A DNA stretch of 64,000 nucleotides from Siphonodentalium dalli (taxonomy: Eukaryota > Mollusca > Scaphopoda > Gadilida > Siphonodentaliidae): contig CP136067.1 of assembly GCA_032622095.1 (NCBI GenBank), positions 94,852,707 to 94,916,706 of the forward strand, in the 5' to 3' direction. The notes beneath the pieces were generated by a model. That model did not search any database. It was not told where the DNA came from and saw only the letters and a program-made list of their open reading frames with translations. The translations under genes and the position numbers were made by a program. Below are positions 34,351 through 44,280 of the stretch, in pieces (position 1 is the stretch's first letter; every line of letters starts with the position of its first letter).

Positions 34351-37300
34351 ATGACCCAAAGCAATATTTATTTACCCTCAACTAGGGTAGGGGTAGGGGA
34401 TCAAAGGATACCGTGTCATAGTGAGGCCTTCACTGGCCCGAAGAAACAAATGTCTCTGGTTCCTATCAACAATCAGTCTGATGATTTCGCCCAGAACGAT
34501 GGCGACCGACATTCTCGCCGCTTGTATCGAGACACATACCGTGCAAATTATAATGCCGAGGTTTCGGGGAGGGGGCATGGAGGGGCAAATAGGGCTACGA
34601 GCCCAGTTGATTTCGACATTGAACAAGATTTCCGCGATCTTCGCGTTGATCGTAACTCTCGACCATCACGGGGTCGTGATAGTAGAAATCGCGACCACCC
34701 ACAGCGACGCGATAGATCAAATGTTCATTCTCGTAGTGGTCGGCAACATAGCCCAGTAAACAGGGCTGTGGAAAATCAAGGGGGGCGACAACAATCAAAT
34801 AATGCCCAACCCAATCAGCATGGCCAGCACGACAGTGGGCGACGAGTTCATGATACGCGTGATTTCAGGGATGATCTCGTACAGGATGGGTTTCCATGGG
34901 GACAGTCTCAGTCCCGTGACAATCATTCAAATAGGCAACTCAGATATAGAGATCGGGAGGGTTCGGCTGAAAATAACCGTGATAGGTTTCCAAGTGGACA
35001 GTCTCAGTCCCGTAACGATCGTCCAAATAGGCGACCCAGATATAGAGTTCGGGGTGGGTCGGATGGTTATGATCGTTATAAGGGGTTTCGCAGGGGCCGG
35101 TCTCCATCCGAGGAGGACCGTACAAATAGACACCCCCGAAATAGAAATCGCGACAACTATAACAATCGCGCTGATTCAGATTTTGAGGACCGTCCGCCAG
35201 AAAGACAGGCCCAATTTGATGGCAGTCGTCCCCAAAACAATAATTATAATCATTCGGATCAGGAAAGGGGTCGGCCTGGCCCAGCCTTTCATATGGGCCG
35301 GTGCCCGCAAGATATCAGATTAAATGATAACAATCCTTTCGACGCAAACACCAATAATAGGGATGCTAGACCACGACTGTCTCCAAGAGTTCCCAACACT
35401 TTGGAGTACGATGGCAGCCAAAGCTGGCAGCCCTCTCAATTTCAGGAATTATTTCTAAATCAGTTAGATAGATACAATTTCCGCACACAAGATGAAGAAG
35501 TACGTTATTTGGGAAACTGTCTATATGGATGGGCCAAAAAGTGTTTTGTTGAAATGTTGAACAGTGATCCCTCAATGGGGGTAGATGATTTGTTGGTTGA
35601 GTTACAATGGGAATCTTCACAAAGGGATGCATCCCGAAATAACTCCAAATGCAGCAATAGGGATTATGGCCCGTCGTTTGCCTCTGATAGTTACCTTTCA
35701 GAATCTGAGCAGTCATACAGTTCCAATGATAATTACTTGAATGTCAGTCACGAGTTTGATTATAACATAAATACAAGCTGGGACATTGACTATGATTTGT
35801 CCCGTCAGTATAATAATTATTCCACTGCCGTCTGGGAAAATGCAGACTGGAAAATAACTTCGGATGGCCAAGAGTATTTTGACAATGAAACTTCTGTATC
35901 GGATTCAGTATTGAAATCACAGCCGTTTGAGAATTCTGTGTACACAATTTCGGAGGGAGCATCAAATAAATATGTGAGGCCAAAACACAGGGCTCATAAG
36001 AAATTGGAAGCACATCAGTATACTATTGGTGCCAGCACTAGTACTTGCCAAACGCTTTCTTGGGATCCTGGTGACTCGATGGGCGACTATAGGTCTGCCC
36101 AGTTATACAAATCGACCAAACTAGCAGATCCCAGATTTTGTAATCTGGCACAGTATAAAAGTAGTAAATATAATTGCAATATTGTTGATGTACAGAATCA
36201 AAATGCAAAAGGCTCATCCTCTGGGTACTTGCCTCCTGAATCATCATGCAAGGGTGCTTTTCAATTGAGTGCTCAGTACAATCGTCCTGTGTTCACTTCT
36301 GAATCAAATTCTGGGAATATTTTTCCCACTAATCAACTGACAAAGCTTGATACAGTTAACGTCAGATCACAAGACAATTCATTTGGCACTTGCCAAGTGA
36401 GCACAGTGGAAAATAGGAAAGTTTCTCTTTCCTATGAACACCACTTGAACACAAGGGAATCGTCACAGTCGTCACCCAATGATTGTGTGAGTGTTCCCGG
36501 TAACCCAGTGTGTCAGAACAATTCAAATGCACTTGAGTCACAAAGCGAAATGGGCGTGTTGAATGACCGCACGGCTCATGATTATGGGAGTTTTGATTCC
36601 CAATTTCATGTGAGTGAGAATTCAGTTACGCCCTGTTCAGCCTCTGGTGATGACCAGAGAGAAATTGCAGTCACACAATTAAATCATGCAGAAAACCTTT
36701 CTAATTGTGGTGATAACTCGGAAGTGATTTGTTCCAAAATAAATCCACTTGCACCCAACTCAATTTCACATGAACATCTTTGCACATTCAGTGTAAATGG
36801 AACTTGTGAAACAGACTGCCACATTATTGCAGGATCACATGTATTCTCAAGTCATGTCAAAAGTGAACCCAGCTACACAGGGAATCCATTAGTTCCCATT
36901 AGGGGGGTCACGGAATTGCAAGATACATGTGATTTCCAAAGTATTCCAACATTTGACAAATTTTGTGAAGAAATTGAAAGTTGCAATGAAGTTGTGCATT
37001 CAGATGGGAGATCACTCCCAGTAACAGAAAGTAAAGAACCTCTGTTTTGGAAAGCATGGATGAATGGCACATCACTGTCTTCAGACATGGTTAATGCTAA
37101 TTTGGAAATTGCACACTCTTCAAATATCCATAGAAGTACAGGGACACATGTAAATATGGATTCTAATTTTGTAGAAGTTGATCTTGCATGTAATAGGGCA
37201 CATTGCCCTGTACCTCCTGGTGTCACTTCATCGGAATTGCATGTAAATCATTCTGTCCCTGCAGACGGGCTCACTGGCCCGACACATCTGAATGCAATTG

Positions 37301-37953
37301 TCGTGTCGCATTCTGAAAACAATACTCTGGTATCTGAAGGCAGAAATGAAACAAAACATATAACATTAGGTACAGATTCATCAAACTCTCAGTCTTGCAA
37401 TTGTACTGAGGTTGATCAAATAACATACAGGGATTATAATCCCTCTGGTACACCCATCAATGCACACATCACTGCATTGGATAGCAATACCGATACTTTC
37501 CAACAAGATAACAAGTTTATCTCACAAAGTGACAAGTACATGTACATCACACAATCCAAACAGTGGGCTGACTGTGGTGAGCCCAATTCAACTGCTGTGA
37601 CCAACAGCATACATTTACATCACCTTGACACTCCTCATATGACCATAGCAGTTGAAGAGATTGGAAATGTTGACTATGGTTTTCTGGCAGGGTTGTCAAA
37701 TGAGAATAACCCAATAGTTGTGGATCATAAGAAGTCCTGTAAATGTAGCTTTCATGGCGACAGACCGCTGTCAGATACACTGTTTCTGTCAGATGGTAAA
37801 GACAATCTGACAGGTGGCATTCACTTCAGAATTAATGTGGGCCACAAATATCGAACATCGCATTTTGGGCTTTCAGATTGGATCGGGCAGATGGTTCTTG
37901 CCCGAATGACAAGCCCGCAAGCACTTTTGATGGCCACAATTCATCATAACTAA
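34351..37953 (+). CDS. long gag-like protein of a non-autonomous LTR element
   Basis: A 1200-residue frame without interruption. Residues about 70-300 are rich in R, D, S, G and N with an imperfect repeat (GQSQSRD-N--NR--RYR-R-GS at about residues 185, 215 and 245), likely an RNA-binding or disordered tract. Residues about 348-405 read NTLEYDGSQSWQPSQFQELF, LNQLDRYNF, YLGNCLYGWAKKCF. This resembles the N-terminal capsid region of Ty3/Gypsy Gag (YDG-x-SW-x-x-F, then a helix ending GxA), but only the first part of a capsid. The remaining 800 residues are S/N/T-rich with dispersed cysteines; I recognise no zinc knuckle, protease or polymerase. That such a long frame stays open argues for recent selection or recent birth of the copy. 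An unrelated host-derived ORF captured by the element is the alternative. Confidence 0.6.
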   Translation: MTQSNIYLPSTRVGVGDQRIPCHSEAFTGPKKQMSLVPINNQSDDFAQNDGDRHSRRLYRDTYRANYNAEVSGRGHGGANRATSPVDFDIEQDFRDLRVDRNSRPSRGRDSRNRDHPQRRDRSNVHSRSGRQHSPVNRAVENQGGRQQSNNAQPNQHGQHDSGRRVHDTRDFRDDLVQDGFPWGQSQSRDNHSNRQLRYRDREGSAENNRDRFPSGQSQSRNDRPNRRPRYRVRGGSDGYDRYKGFRRGRSPSEEDRTNRHPRNRNRDNYNNRADSDFEDRPPERQAQFDGSRPQNNNYNHSDQERGRPGPAFHMGRCPQDIRLNDNNPFDANTNNRDARPRLSPRVPNTLEYDGSQSWQPSQFQELFLNQLDRYNFRTQDEEVRYLGNCLYGWAKKCFVEMLNSDPSMGVDDLLVELQWESSQRDASRNNSKCSNRDYGPSFASDSYLSESEQSYSSNDNYLNVSHEFDYNINTSWDIDYDLSRQYNNYSTAVWENADWKITSDGQEYFDNETSVSDSVLKSQPFENSVYTISEGASNKYVRPKHRAHKKLEAHQYTIGASTSTCQTLSWDPGDSMGDYRSAQLYKSTKLADPRFCNLAQYKSSKYNCNIVDVQNQNAKGSSSGYLPPESSCKGAFQLSAQYNRPVFTSESNSGNIFPTNQLTKLDTVNVRSQDNSFGTCQVSTVENRKVSLSYEHHLNTRESSQSSPNDCVSVPGNPVCQNNSNALESQSEMGVLNDRTAHDYGSFDSQFHVSENSVTPCSASGDDQREIAVTQLNHAENLSNCGDNSEVICSKINPLAPNSISHEHLCTFSVNGTCETDCHIIAGSHVFSSHVKSEPSYTGNPLVPIRGVTELQDTCDFQSIPTFDKFCEEIESCNEVVHSDGRSLPVTESKEPLFWKAWMNGTSLSSDMVNANLEIAHSSNIHRSTGTHVNMDSNFVEVDLACNRAHCPVPPGVTSSELHVNHSVPADGLTGPTHLNAIVVSHSENNTLVSEGRNETKHITLGTDSSNSQSCNCTEVDQITYRDYNPSGTPINAHITALDSNTDTFQQDNKFISQSDKYMYITQSKQWADCGEPNSTAVTNSIHLHHLDTPHMTIAVEEIGNVDYGFLAGLSNENNPIVVDHKKSCKCSFHGDRPLSDTLFLSDGKDNLTGGIHFRINVGHKYRTSHFGLSDWIGQMVLARMTSPQALLMATIHHN

Positions 37954-39620
37954 ACTGGATAGTACAGATTGAACTCTCACCTCTCACTGGTACCAGTATT
38001 ATAGACACACAAACTAGGTTAAAGGACATGTATTTTTTGCCCTGTGAAATTTGGTCTCATAAAAAGTCATATTTTTGAGAAGTCATATTGCAAATTTATA
38101 CAGTGAAATATTTGTATTTGATGGGTGATAGTGATTGTGCTATAATACCCTATATTATTATATAAGGCCTAGTTTTAAGAGTAGAGGGAGGGGGTGCGAG
38201 GTCTATATTAATAGTACATAGAAAATCGGATGGGGACTCGGTCCCCGGGAACCAGATCCCTAGTTATCAGGTTCAAAATTAGAGGGAGTAGTGACCATGT
38301 GTACATGCAGTGGGTACTTGTACTGTTTTCTGTAAATGCAGATATCTGCTTCGGTGGTTGAGTGGGGAGTTTGTTCCCAGTTGTTACGTTTAGGGTGGGA
38401 TACATCAGATATCACCCACCACACAGGGGGCGTCACGTTGGAAAGTGATCCCAGATTCTGGTTAGTAGGCTGCAGTTGGGTCCCTGACCTGGGATTTGTT
38501 AGCGTTAAACTTTACCTATTGAAAATTGGGTTTTGGGCGTGATGTACCCGTATCTCTACTAATGAACGGTGGTTAGTGGTTATATCGCCCGTTATGACTC
38601 ATGACATCAATATGGAGAACCGGATTTGGATATGTATGCATTCTACATTTTAGGGGTGGGAACTCTGTCCCCAGTTAGCAAATATGACCATATTTTGTTG
38701 GGCATTGCCCATAACTAATATTCAAGTATTGTTGTGGGCTGACAAGCTAAAAGCGCAACCATCTACTACTCAATGGAGTAATGCTAAATAAGGTCCCATG
38801 GGATGTTTATATATGTCTACGCCATGGGGCCTGCATAAGTGTGGCATGGTGTGGAAAGTGGGCTATGGCCCAGAGTTGGACTATTTACCCTCACAAGTCT
38901 ATTTTCTGCATACAAGTAGATGTACAGTACCTGGTAATTTATATGCATTTGTTTAGTTTATAGTGTATATATCATACATTTTTGGGGTCATGGAGTACAC
39001 CATACCTCGTTGATATAGCAATTTCGTGGTTTGTTGATCCAAGTTTTGTGGAATCAGCATACCAGTATGTCCTGTAAATAGGAGGGTTGTGTTTTTGAAT
39101 AATTATAACTAATTTCTGATATCATTCTAGCTGCAATGCTTATATTATACTGGTATACACAAAAGCCTACTAAAGTCTGTCCAAAACCTCTGTAAATGTT
39201 TCTGATAAAGCCGGATAGTAGTATATACACATATGGGTCAAGGTGTGTAGTGCGTGGTAGAGGGTGCGAATATCAAGGTAGGTGGGCTCCGAAGCTGTGA
39301 GCCCAGAAGGCTGTTCCAGAGTGTAAAGGGTAGCAGGTTCCATATTTAGGAGGCTGTATGTGTGGGTATGTCGGTGGGACCTGTGCGGGTCCCGATACGG
39401 GACCTTCGGAGGTGCCAATGCTTATGTTTATTTTTATATCTGTATATGTCAATGCTAGTCATTTTGGGGGTGGTCATTTATAGTAGTTCGAAAGATATTT
39501 TGTATTTGGGGGGTGGACATTTTTATCAAAGATAAATTAATTGGAATTAAACCCCAAAAGCTGGCCCATGAAAACCCTAGTCCTTAAAAGGGGGGCCTTA
39601 GTTTGAAAACTTGGGGGATT
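37954..39620. other. 3' non-coding region of the LTR element
   Basis: Between the gag-like stop and the right LTR there is no credible frame. In autonomous relatives this is where pol would lie, so pol has been deleted or replaced here. G-rich runs near 39585-39618 precede the right LTR. Confidence 0.6.
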
Positions 39621-39843
39621 TGTAGCATCTTTTGGTCGCCATCTGACGCCGGTGACTTTGACACAGATGTCAAAGGTCACGAACGAATGGCCCGACACTT
39701 GAAACTGACCGATCGAACTATAGAGACGTACAATGAAGGGAGCAAACGCTGATAAAAGGACTTGCCGGCCAAATGATACGGATCCAACTCAATGTAAGTA
39801 GATCTAGCACATGGCGGGCAAGAGTTGTGGTAACGACACCACA
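39621..39843 (+). repeat. right LTR (223 bp)
   Basis: Second LTR copy. It is followed by the target duplication ACAG (39844-39847) and then 23 bp of LINE-B ORF1 before the next insertion. Confidence 0.9.
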
Positions 39844-39865
39844 ACAGGCACCAGGTGAGCGAGTA

Positions 39866-39870
39866 GTTAT
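39866..39870. repeat. target-site duplication GTTAT, left copy
   Basis: GTTAT at 39866-39870 and again at 47332-47336, immediately outside the terminal inverted repeats. Removing the element and one copy restores the LINE-B ORF1 frame across the site, which independently supports these boundaries. Confidence 0.9.
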
Positions 39871-40132
39871 CAGGTCTGGCAAATGTGAGAATACAGCTAC
39901 AATAGCTGTATTCAGCTAACCTAGCTGTATTCAGCTATATATTATACTCTCAAAGCGGCTGTTTTTCGATAATAAACTAGAAGCGCTAATTTGCGCATCG
40001 AAATTAGGCTACCATATTTTCCGGCCACCCTAAACCAAATCAAAACCGTCACTTGTTTTCTGACAAAGTGTTGCATTTTCTCGACACGGCGATGCTGATT
40101 TTGGGTGAAAACTTACTACGGCGGTCGATGTC
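39871..40132 (+). repeat. left terminal inverted repeat (262 bp)
   Basis: Identical by eye to the reverse complement of 47070-47331; divergence begins after CGGTCGATGTC. The outer 90 bp contain a repeated word around AGCTGTATTCAGCTA, a possible subterminal transposase-binding motif. Confidence 0.92.
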
Positions 40133-40686
40133 GGTCATAACGGTATAAAAACTCTCTTATGCAATGCGGAATACCCTGAAAAGTACATTAAATACAATAT
40201 TTATCACCGAAGATGGAACGTCTGGATCATTTCCGGAAGTATCGATAGGATGCAGCTAAAACGCAGTTTGGTTGGTGCGATGAAACCGGTAAAAAAGGGA
40301 ACATCTCGAGTCAGAGATTAACCGAGCGAGTACCACTCACTGCTTGAGCTGACTTTCCCCAAAAATACGGAAACGCATATCTGTCAATGCAAATCGTGAA
40401 AATACAAATAACAATTTTATATTCACAACGGTGTTTAAAGTGACATTTGTCTTCGTATTTGTTCAATCCGACTGCAAATGCGATTTGTAACTTAGTACGA
40501 ATCTCAGTGCTAATAAAGTGAACTAAATGGTGGGCATGCATGGTTGGAATATCGCTCACATGGGCGTTACTCACGCACCATATTAATCCGATTCAGTTCA
40601 TGGTTTTGGGGTATTTAATGGCACGTTTCCTCTGGATTGTCACACCACAACTTGAACACAAGACACAGAAAAGAATTATTACGACA

Positions 40687-43600
40687 ATGGTATGTTAATT
40701 TTGAACATTGCATGATTTTGTTTATTATTATACTCGACGTTTTAGAACTTCAAAATGTTACCCAGAGTTCAGCTAAAGCATTAAAAAATTTGTAGATAAT
40801 ATATCTATATGTCCGTGTATTTGTTTATTACATGTACATTGTATTATATGTTCGTGTAGATCCATCAATATTTTGATCACTCAATGTTCGCATTCTATAA
40901 TAAGCGGGTATATATATGTACCAGTGCGTCTATATATAACCAGAATCGGATCCTTTAATGGAATATATATATATATATACAAATACAGACCAAAAATCCA
41001 ATGAACTATATATCAACGGCATACGATCCAGGTTATACCACAGTGTCGGAAGTATGTGCAGGTATTAGTACAGCATCATTATCTACATTGTCGGATATTT
41101 CTGAAAATATAACATTTATCATGAGCAATCAAATGTCGTACCCTAAATTAATAAAGAATATTGTCATAAAATAATAATTTCTAGATGAACAATAAACATC
41201 CTGTCTTATATTTCAGTCTAAGCGAAACTATGATGTTCAGATGTTTGACAGTTCCAAGAAACCCAGGAAGACAAACCCAGGAAACAATGTTAAGGGACAA
41301 GAACCCCGAGCCAAACAACAGGCCACTGGTCCCAGGAAAATAGATTACATCGACAATAGCTCGAGGCGGGCACAGTGCCTGAACAAGCGTTTGAAAACTC
41401 TGTTTAAAAACGTAAGTATATACATTCATGCCAATGACCGACATTTAATATAATATGAGCTACCAAGTCATGATGGAATGAAATTGCAAGATGCATACAA
41501 TTTAAGCATAATTTATACAATCATGTAGGTATAACTACATATCCGTAACACGTGATTCATGCATGCTGTGTTTGTGGATAGCACTTAAACTTACCAGTCT
41601 TACTTGAGTCACGGTCAGTAGCAGAGCGTCGCCTCAGTTCATCACATGAATCTTCTATATCCATCAACAATTTTACGAGGACTTCCTTTTTGGCGCGTTT
41701 GGCTGATGTCCATGTTACTATGTACTGTTGGTGGTGGTCGTCTGCGCCACTTGACTTCAACAACTCCATTTTTTCTTTAATGATAAAGTTAATTTCGGCT
41801 TTTGTTTTGCTATGTACACTTTCAGCCCTCGCCCTGTCTTCCTCCGTCACTAATATTTTCTGTATTGTGGCGCCTCTGAAATTACACTGGTCGCGTACAT
41901 GTTTTATGAAAATGTTTCTGTTTTCGACGCACGATCGTTGAATAATAGCAACGTCTCCATCAAGTATAGATGCGGTCACCCCAATGGCATGAACTGGTCG
42001 TGTTATCTACAAAATGAAACATCTTTGACAACAATATACTGACACTACCACCCTGATTAAATGCCTGACATACTATCAAATGAAGACACACCTGTCTGTT
42101 GTTAGGAAGAAATTTGGAATGTTAATCTACTTTAGTGATGCCCACATGTGCGTGGTACACAACATAGATTTGACATAAACGGGACAAAGTTAAAGAAAAT
42201 ATGAACAGGGAGAATAACTTGTGGATATAAAATGATATTAGGGATATATATAGAGAAATACGACACAAAACATAAATCAAAAAATAACTGCCATATGAAT
42301 GTGACAAAGATGGGTTCCAAAATGGCCATCCGATAATTTACATTCTGCTTGAGTCAAGACCATGTTTAAATTTTGGTAAAATTGGGGGAAGTATCTTAGT
42401 TTTACATAAAGGCATGGTAAATGATGTTAACTTGTAACAACATACATGTGAATCGGTGACATAATGTTCACTCCTGAGGATTTGTCGCCAGTGAGATATC
42501 TCTTTGTCGAGATCAGTTTTCCTCAACCCTGTGCGTTGTCCGTCACATCCTTTCCCAGTCTGTTCTTCGAGGTTTTGTCTTATCTGTCAAGTGGAGTATA
42601 ATAAATACATGTATATTCAAGTCGAAATTGCTTTTCAGTTGAATGAAATTTGCACACAAACGGGTATTGAAGCCTATCTTGAAATTAAAACACCAAGTTT
42701 GGCGGGTTACTACTGGGCTACGCCGGAGTTAGGCAGGCAGCATGGAGTCCAGGTCAGTACTTTCGACATTTCTTTATTATATATTTTTTGTCGTGATTTT
42801 CTTGTGAGAAATATTTAAATAGATTAACTGTCACATCTCAATGAAAGTTTCCAATTCAAATATATATACATGTACATACCTGTACATATTCGTTTTGATA
42901 ATATGTCTTTAGAATGGTATCTGTACACGCTGTCGTCTAAACTATCCAGGCATATGTTTGTTCAATAAACGAGATCACTGAGTCGCTAACATATTGGATC
43001 CATCCAGCCGCGTTCCGCGCATCCAGTGCCACACTTCAAAGTTATAGAGTAGCATTCCATATAGTAGCATTCCATATATGGAATGATATTCAAGAACTTT
43101 AAATGGCAGCACTTAAACCGTGGAGTGGATCCAATATATGCGACTCAGTTATTTCGCTTATAAAGGAATGCATGTATATCCTCATATCTACATTCAATAT
43201 GGAAACAAAGAATAAAATTTCATAATGTCATAACTCATAAAGTGTTGTCAACTTGTCATGTTCTGTCAAATAGGTGCAGAACAACTCCATAAATAGAGAG
43301 GAGACGCCGTTGGAGGTTCCTGCAATTCCGGACTTAACAGATTTCAGCCAGCACCTGGAGCAGCCTCCATCGCCAAGTAACATTACCACAATGATCGATG
43401 TCCATACCCAATGGAATGAAAGTGCACTTGCTGGACCAAAAATATGCCGAGAATGCGCTGATTTGTGGCCAACAGAAACCATTGTAGAAGAGAGGTGGCT
43501 TGGGTGTGACCGCAGAACACCGGAAGGGGAGTGCCAATATTGGGTGCACGCTGAATGTGTCGGATTGCCTATGCTGACTGATCCACAAACAGAACAAATA

Positions 43601-44280
43601 GACTTCTTCTGCCCTGCTCATAGGTAAATACAACATGTCTTTATACATTGAGAATATAATGTGCAAAATGTATGAGAGGAGAAAATATTGTTCAACTCAT
43701 TGCAAGTTTTCAAAAACAGTTTAAACTACATTGTCATTTGCACTGCATTGCCTAAAGTATTATTAGGAAATGCTACTCCATATGAATAATCAATTGCAGA
43801 CTGCTGGTGCATATGTATAAAATCATTAAACAATTTTGTTCTATTTTTTTTCATTTACTGGTGTGTGTGTATGTGTGTGTGCATGGGGGGGGGGGGGGGT
43901 GCACGCTGTAAACCCATAACTATTCATCGAATTGGTTCTAATGTAACCATATACTCATTCCAAATACTTAACAATAAGTTTAGAGCCCAATAATATATAA
44001 CGATTTACTGAAAGATGGCTTCCAGAATGGCCGCAAAATGATGCATTATCATTACAATAAAGTGTGTTATTATGTTCTCTCATTTCCAAGAGATCGGGAA
44101 TCATATGAGGCAGTACAGGCAGGAAGACAGGAGAGTCCGCACTTGATTAAAGATACCGTCGTGGTAGCGGCAGGGGGAGATGGCGGGAAAGGACGAGGTG
44201 GTTGCAACGCAACACGAGGTGGTGGTGGTAACAGAGGAAGGGGTCGTCGCGGACGACGACCAACTATCCGAGGGAAATGA
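40687..44280 (+). CDS. MADS-box / PHD-finger / RGG protein of the DNA transposon
   Basis: Five exons, all with GT-AG borders: 40687-40689 (ATG only; 5' UTR upstream), 41217-41411, 42639-42752, 43274-43623, 44091-44280 (TGA). The frame stays open across every junction, giving 283 residues. Residues 41-99 align without gaps to the SRF-type MADS box: KIDYIDN..RR (42-52), KR (58-59), LFKN at the exon junction, then NEI..QTG, YYWATPEL. An intron cuts the box in half. Residues 162-220 form a PHD-like finger: C162, C165, C182, C191, H196, C199, C217, H220, with WVH before the sixth ligand. The tail (about 245-283) is RGG-rich. AATAAA follows at 44283. Exon 4 could instead begin at 43280 in the same frame. 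MADS boxes bind DNA as dimers and PHD fingers read histone tails, so a role in target choice or expression control is plausible but inferred. Exon 1 is the least certain. Confidence 0.75.

Larger units (their letters stand above)
33217..39843 (+). mobile_element. gag-only LTR retrotransposon inside LINE-B
   Basis: This 6627-bp element has 223-bp direct LTRs at its ends, starts TGTAGC, ends ACCACA (TG...CA) and is flanked by the 4-bp duplication ACAG (33213-33216 and 39844-39847). A TGG-starting primer-binding-site candidate lies at 33442-33459. A purine-rich stretch before the right LTR (near 39586-39618) is a weak polypurine-tract candidate. Between them are a 0.9-kb leader, one uninterrupted 1200-codon gag-like frame and 1.67 kb of non-coding sequence. 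No protease, reverse transcriptase or integrase is visible, so the element must depend on another for mobility. The LTRs differ at two positions by my reading, so the insertion is young. Confidence 0.88.

Noticed and set aside
40311-40574. 87-codon minus-strand ORF inside the DNA transposon
   Set aside because: It lies beyond the terminator of the minus gene (TAA at 41033-41035) and shows no motif.
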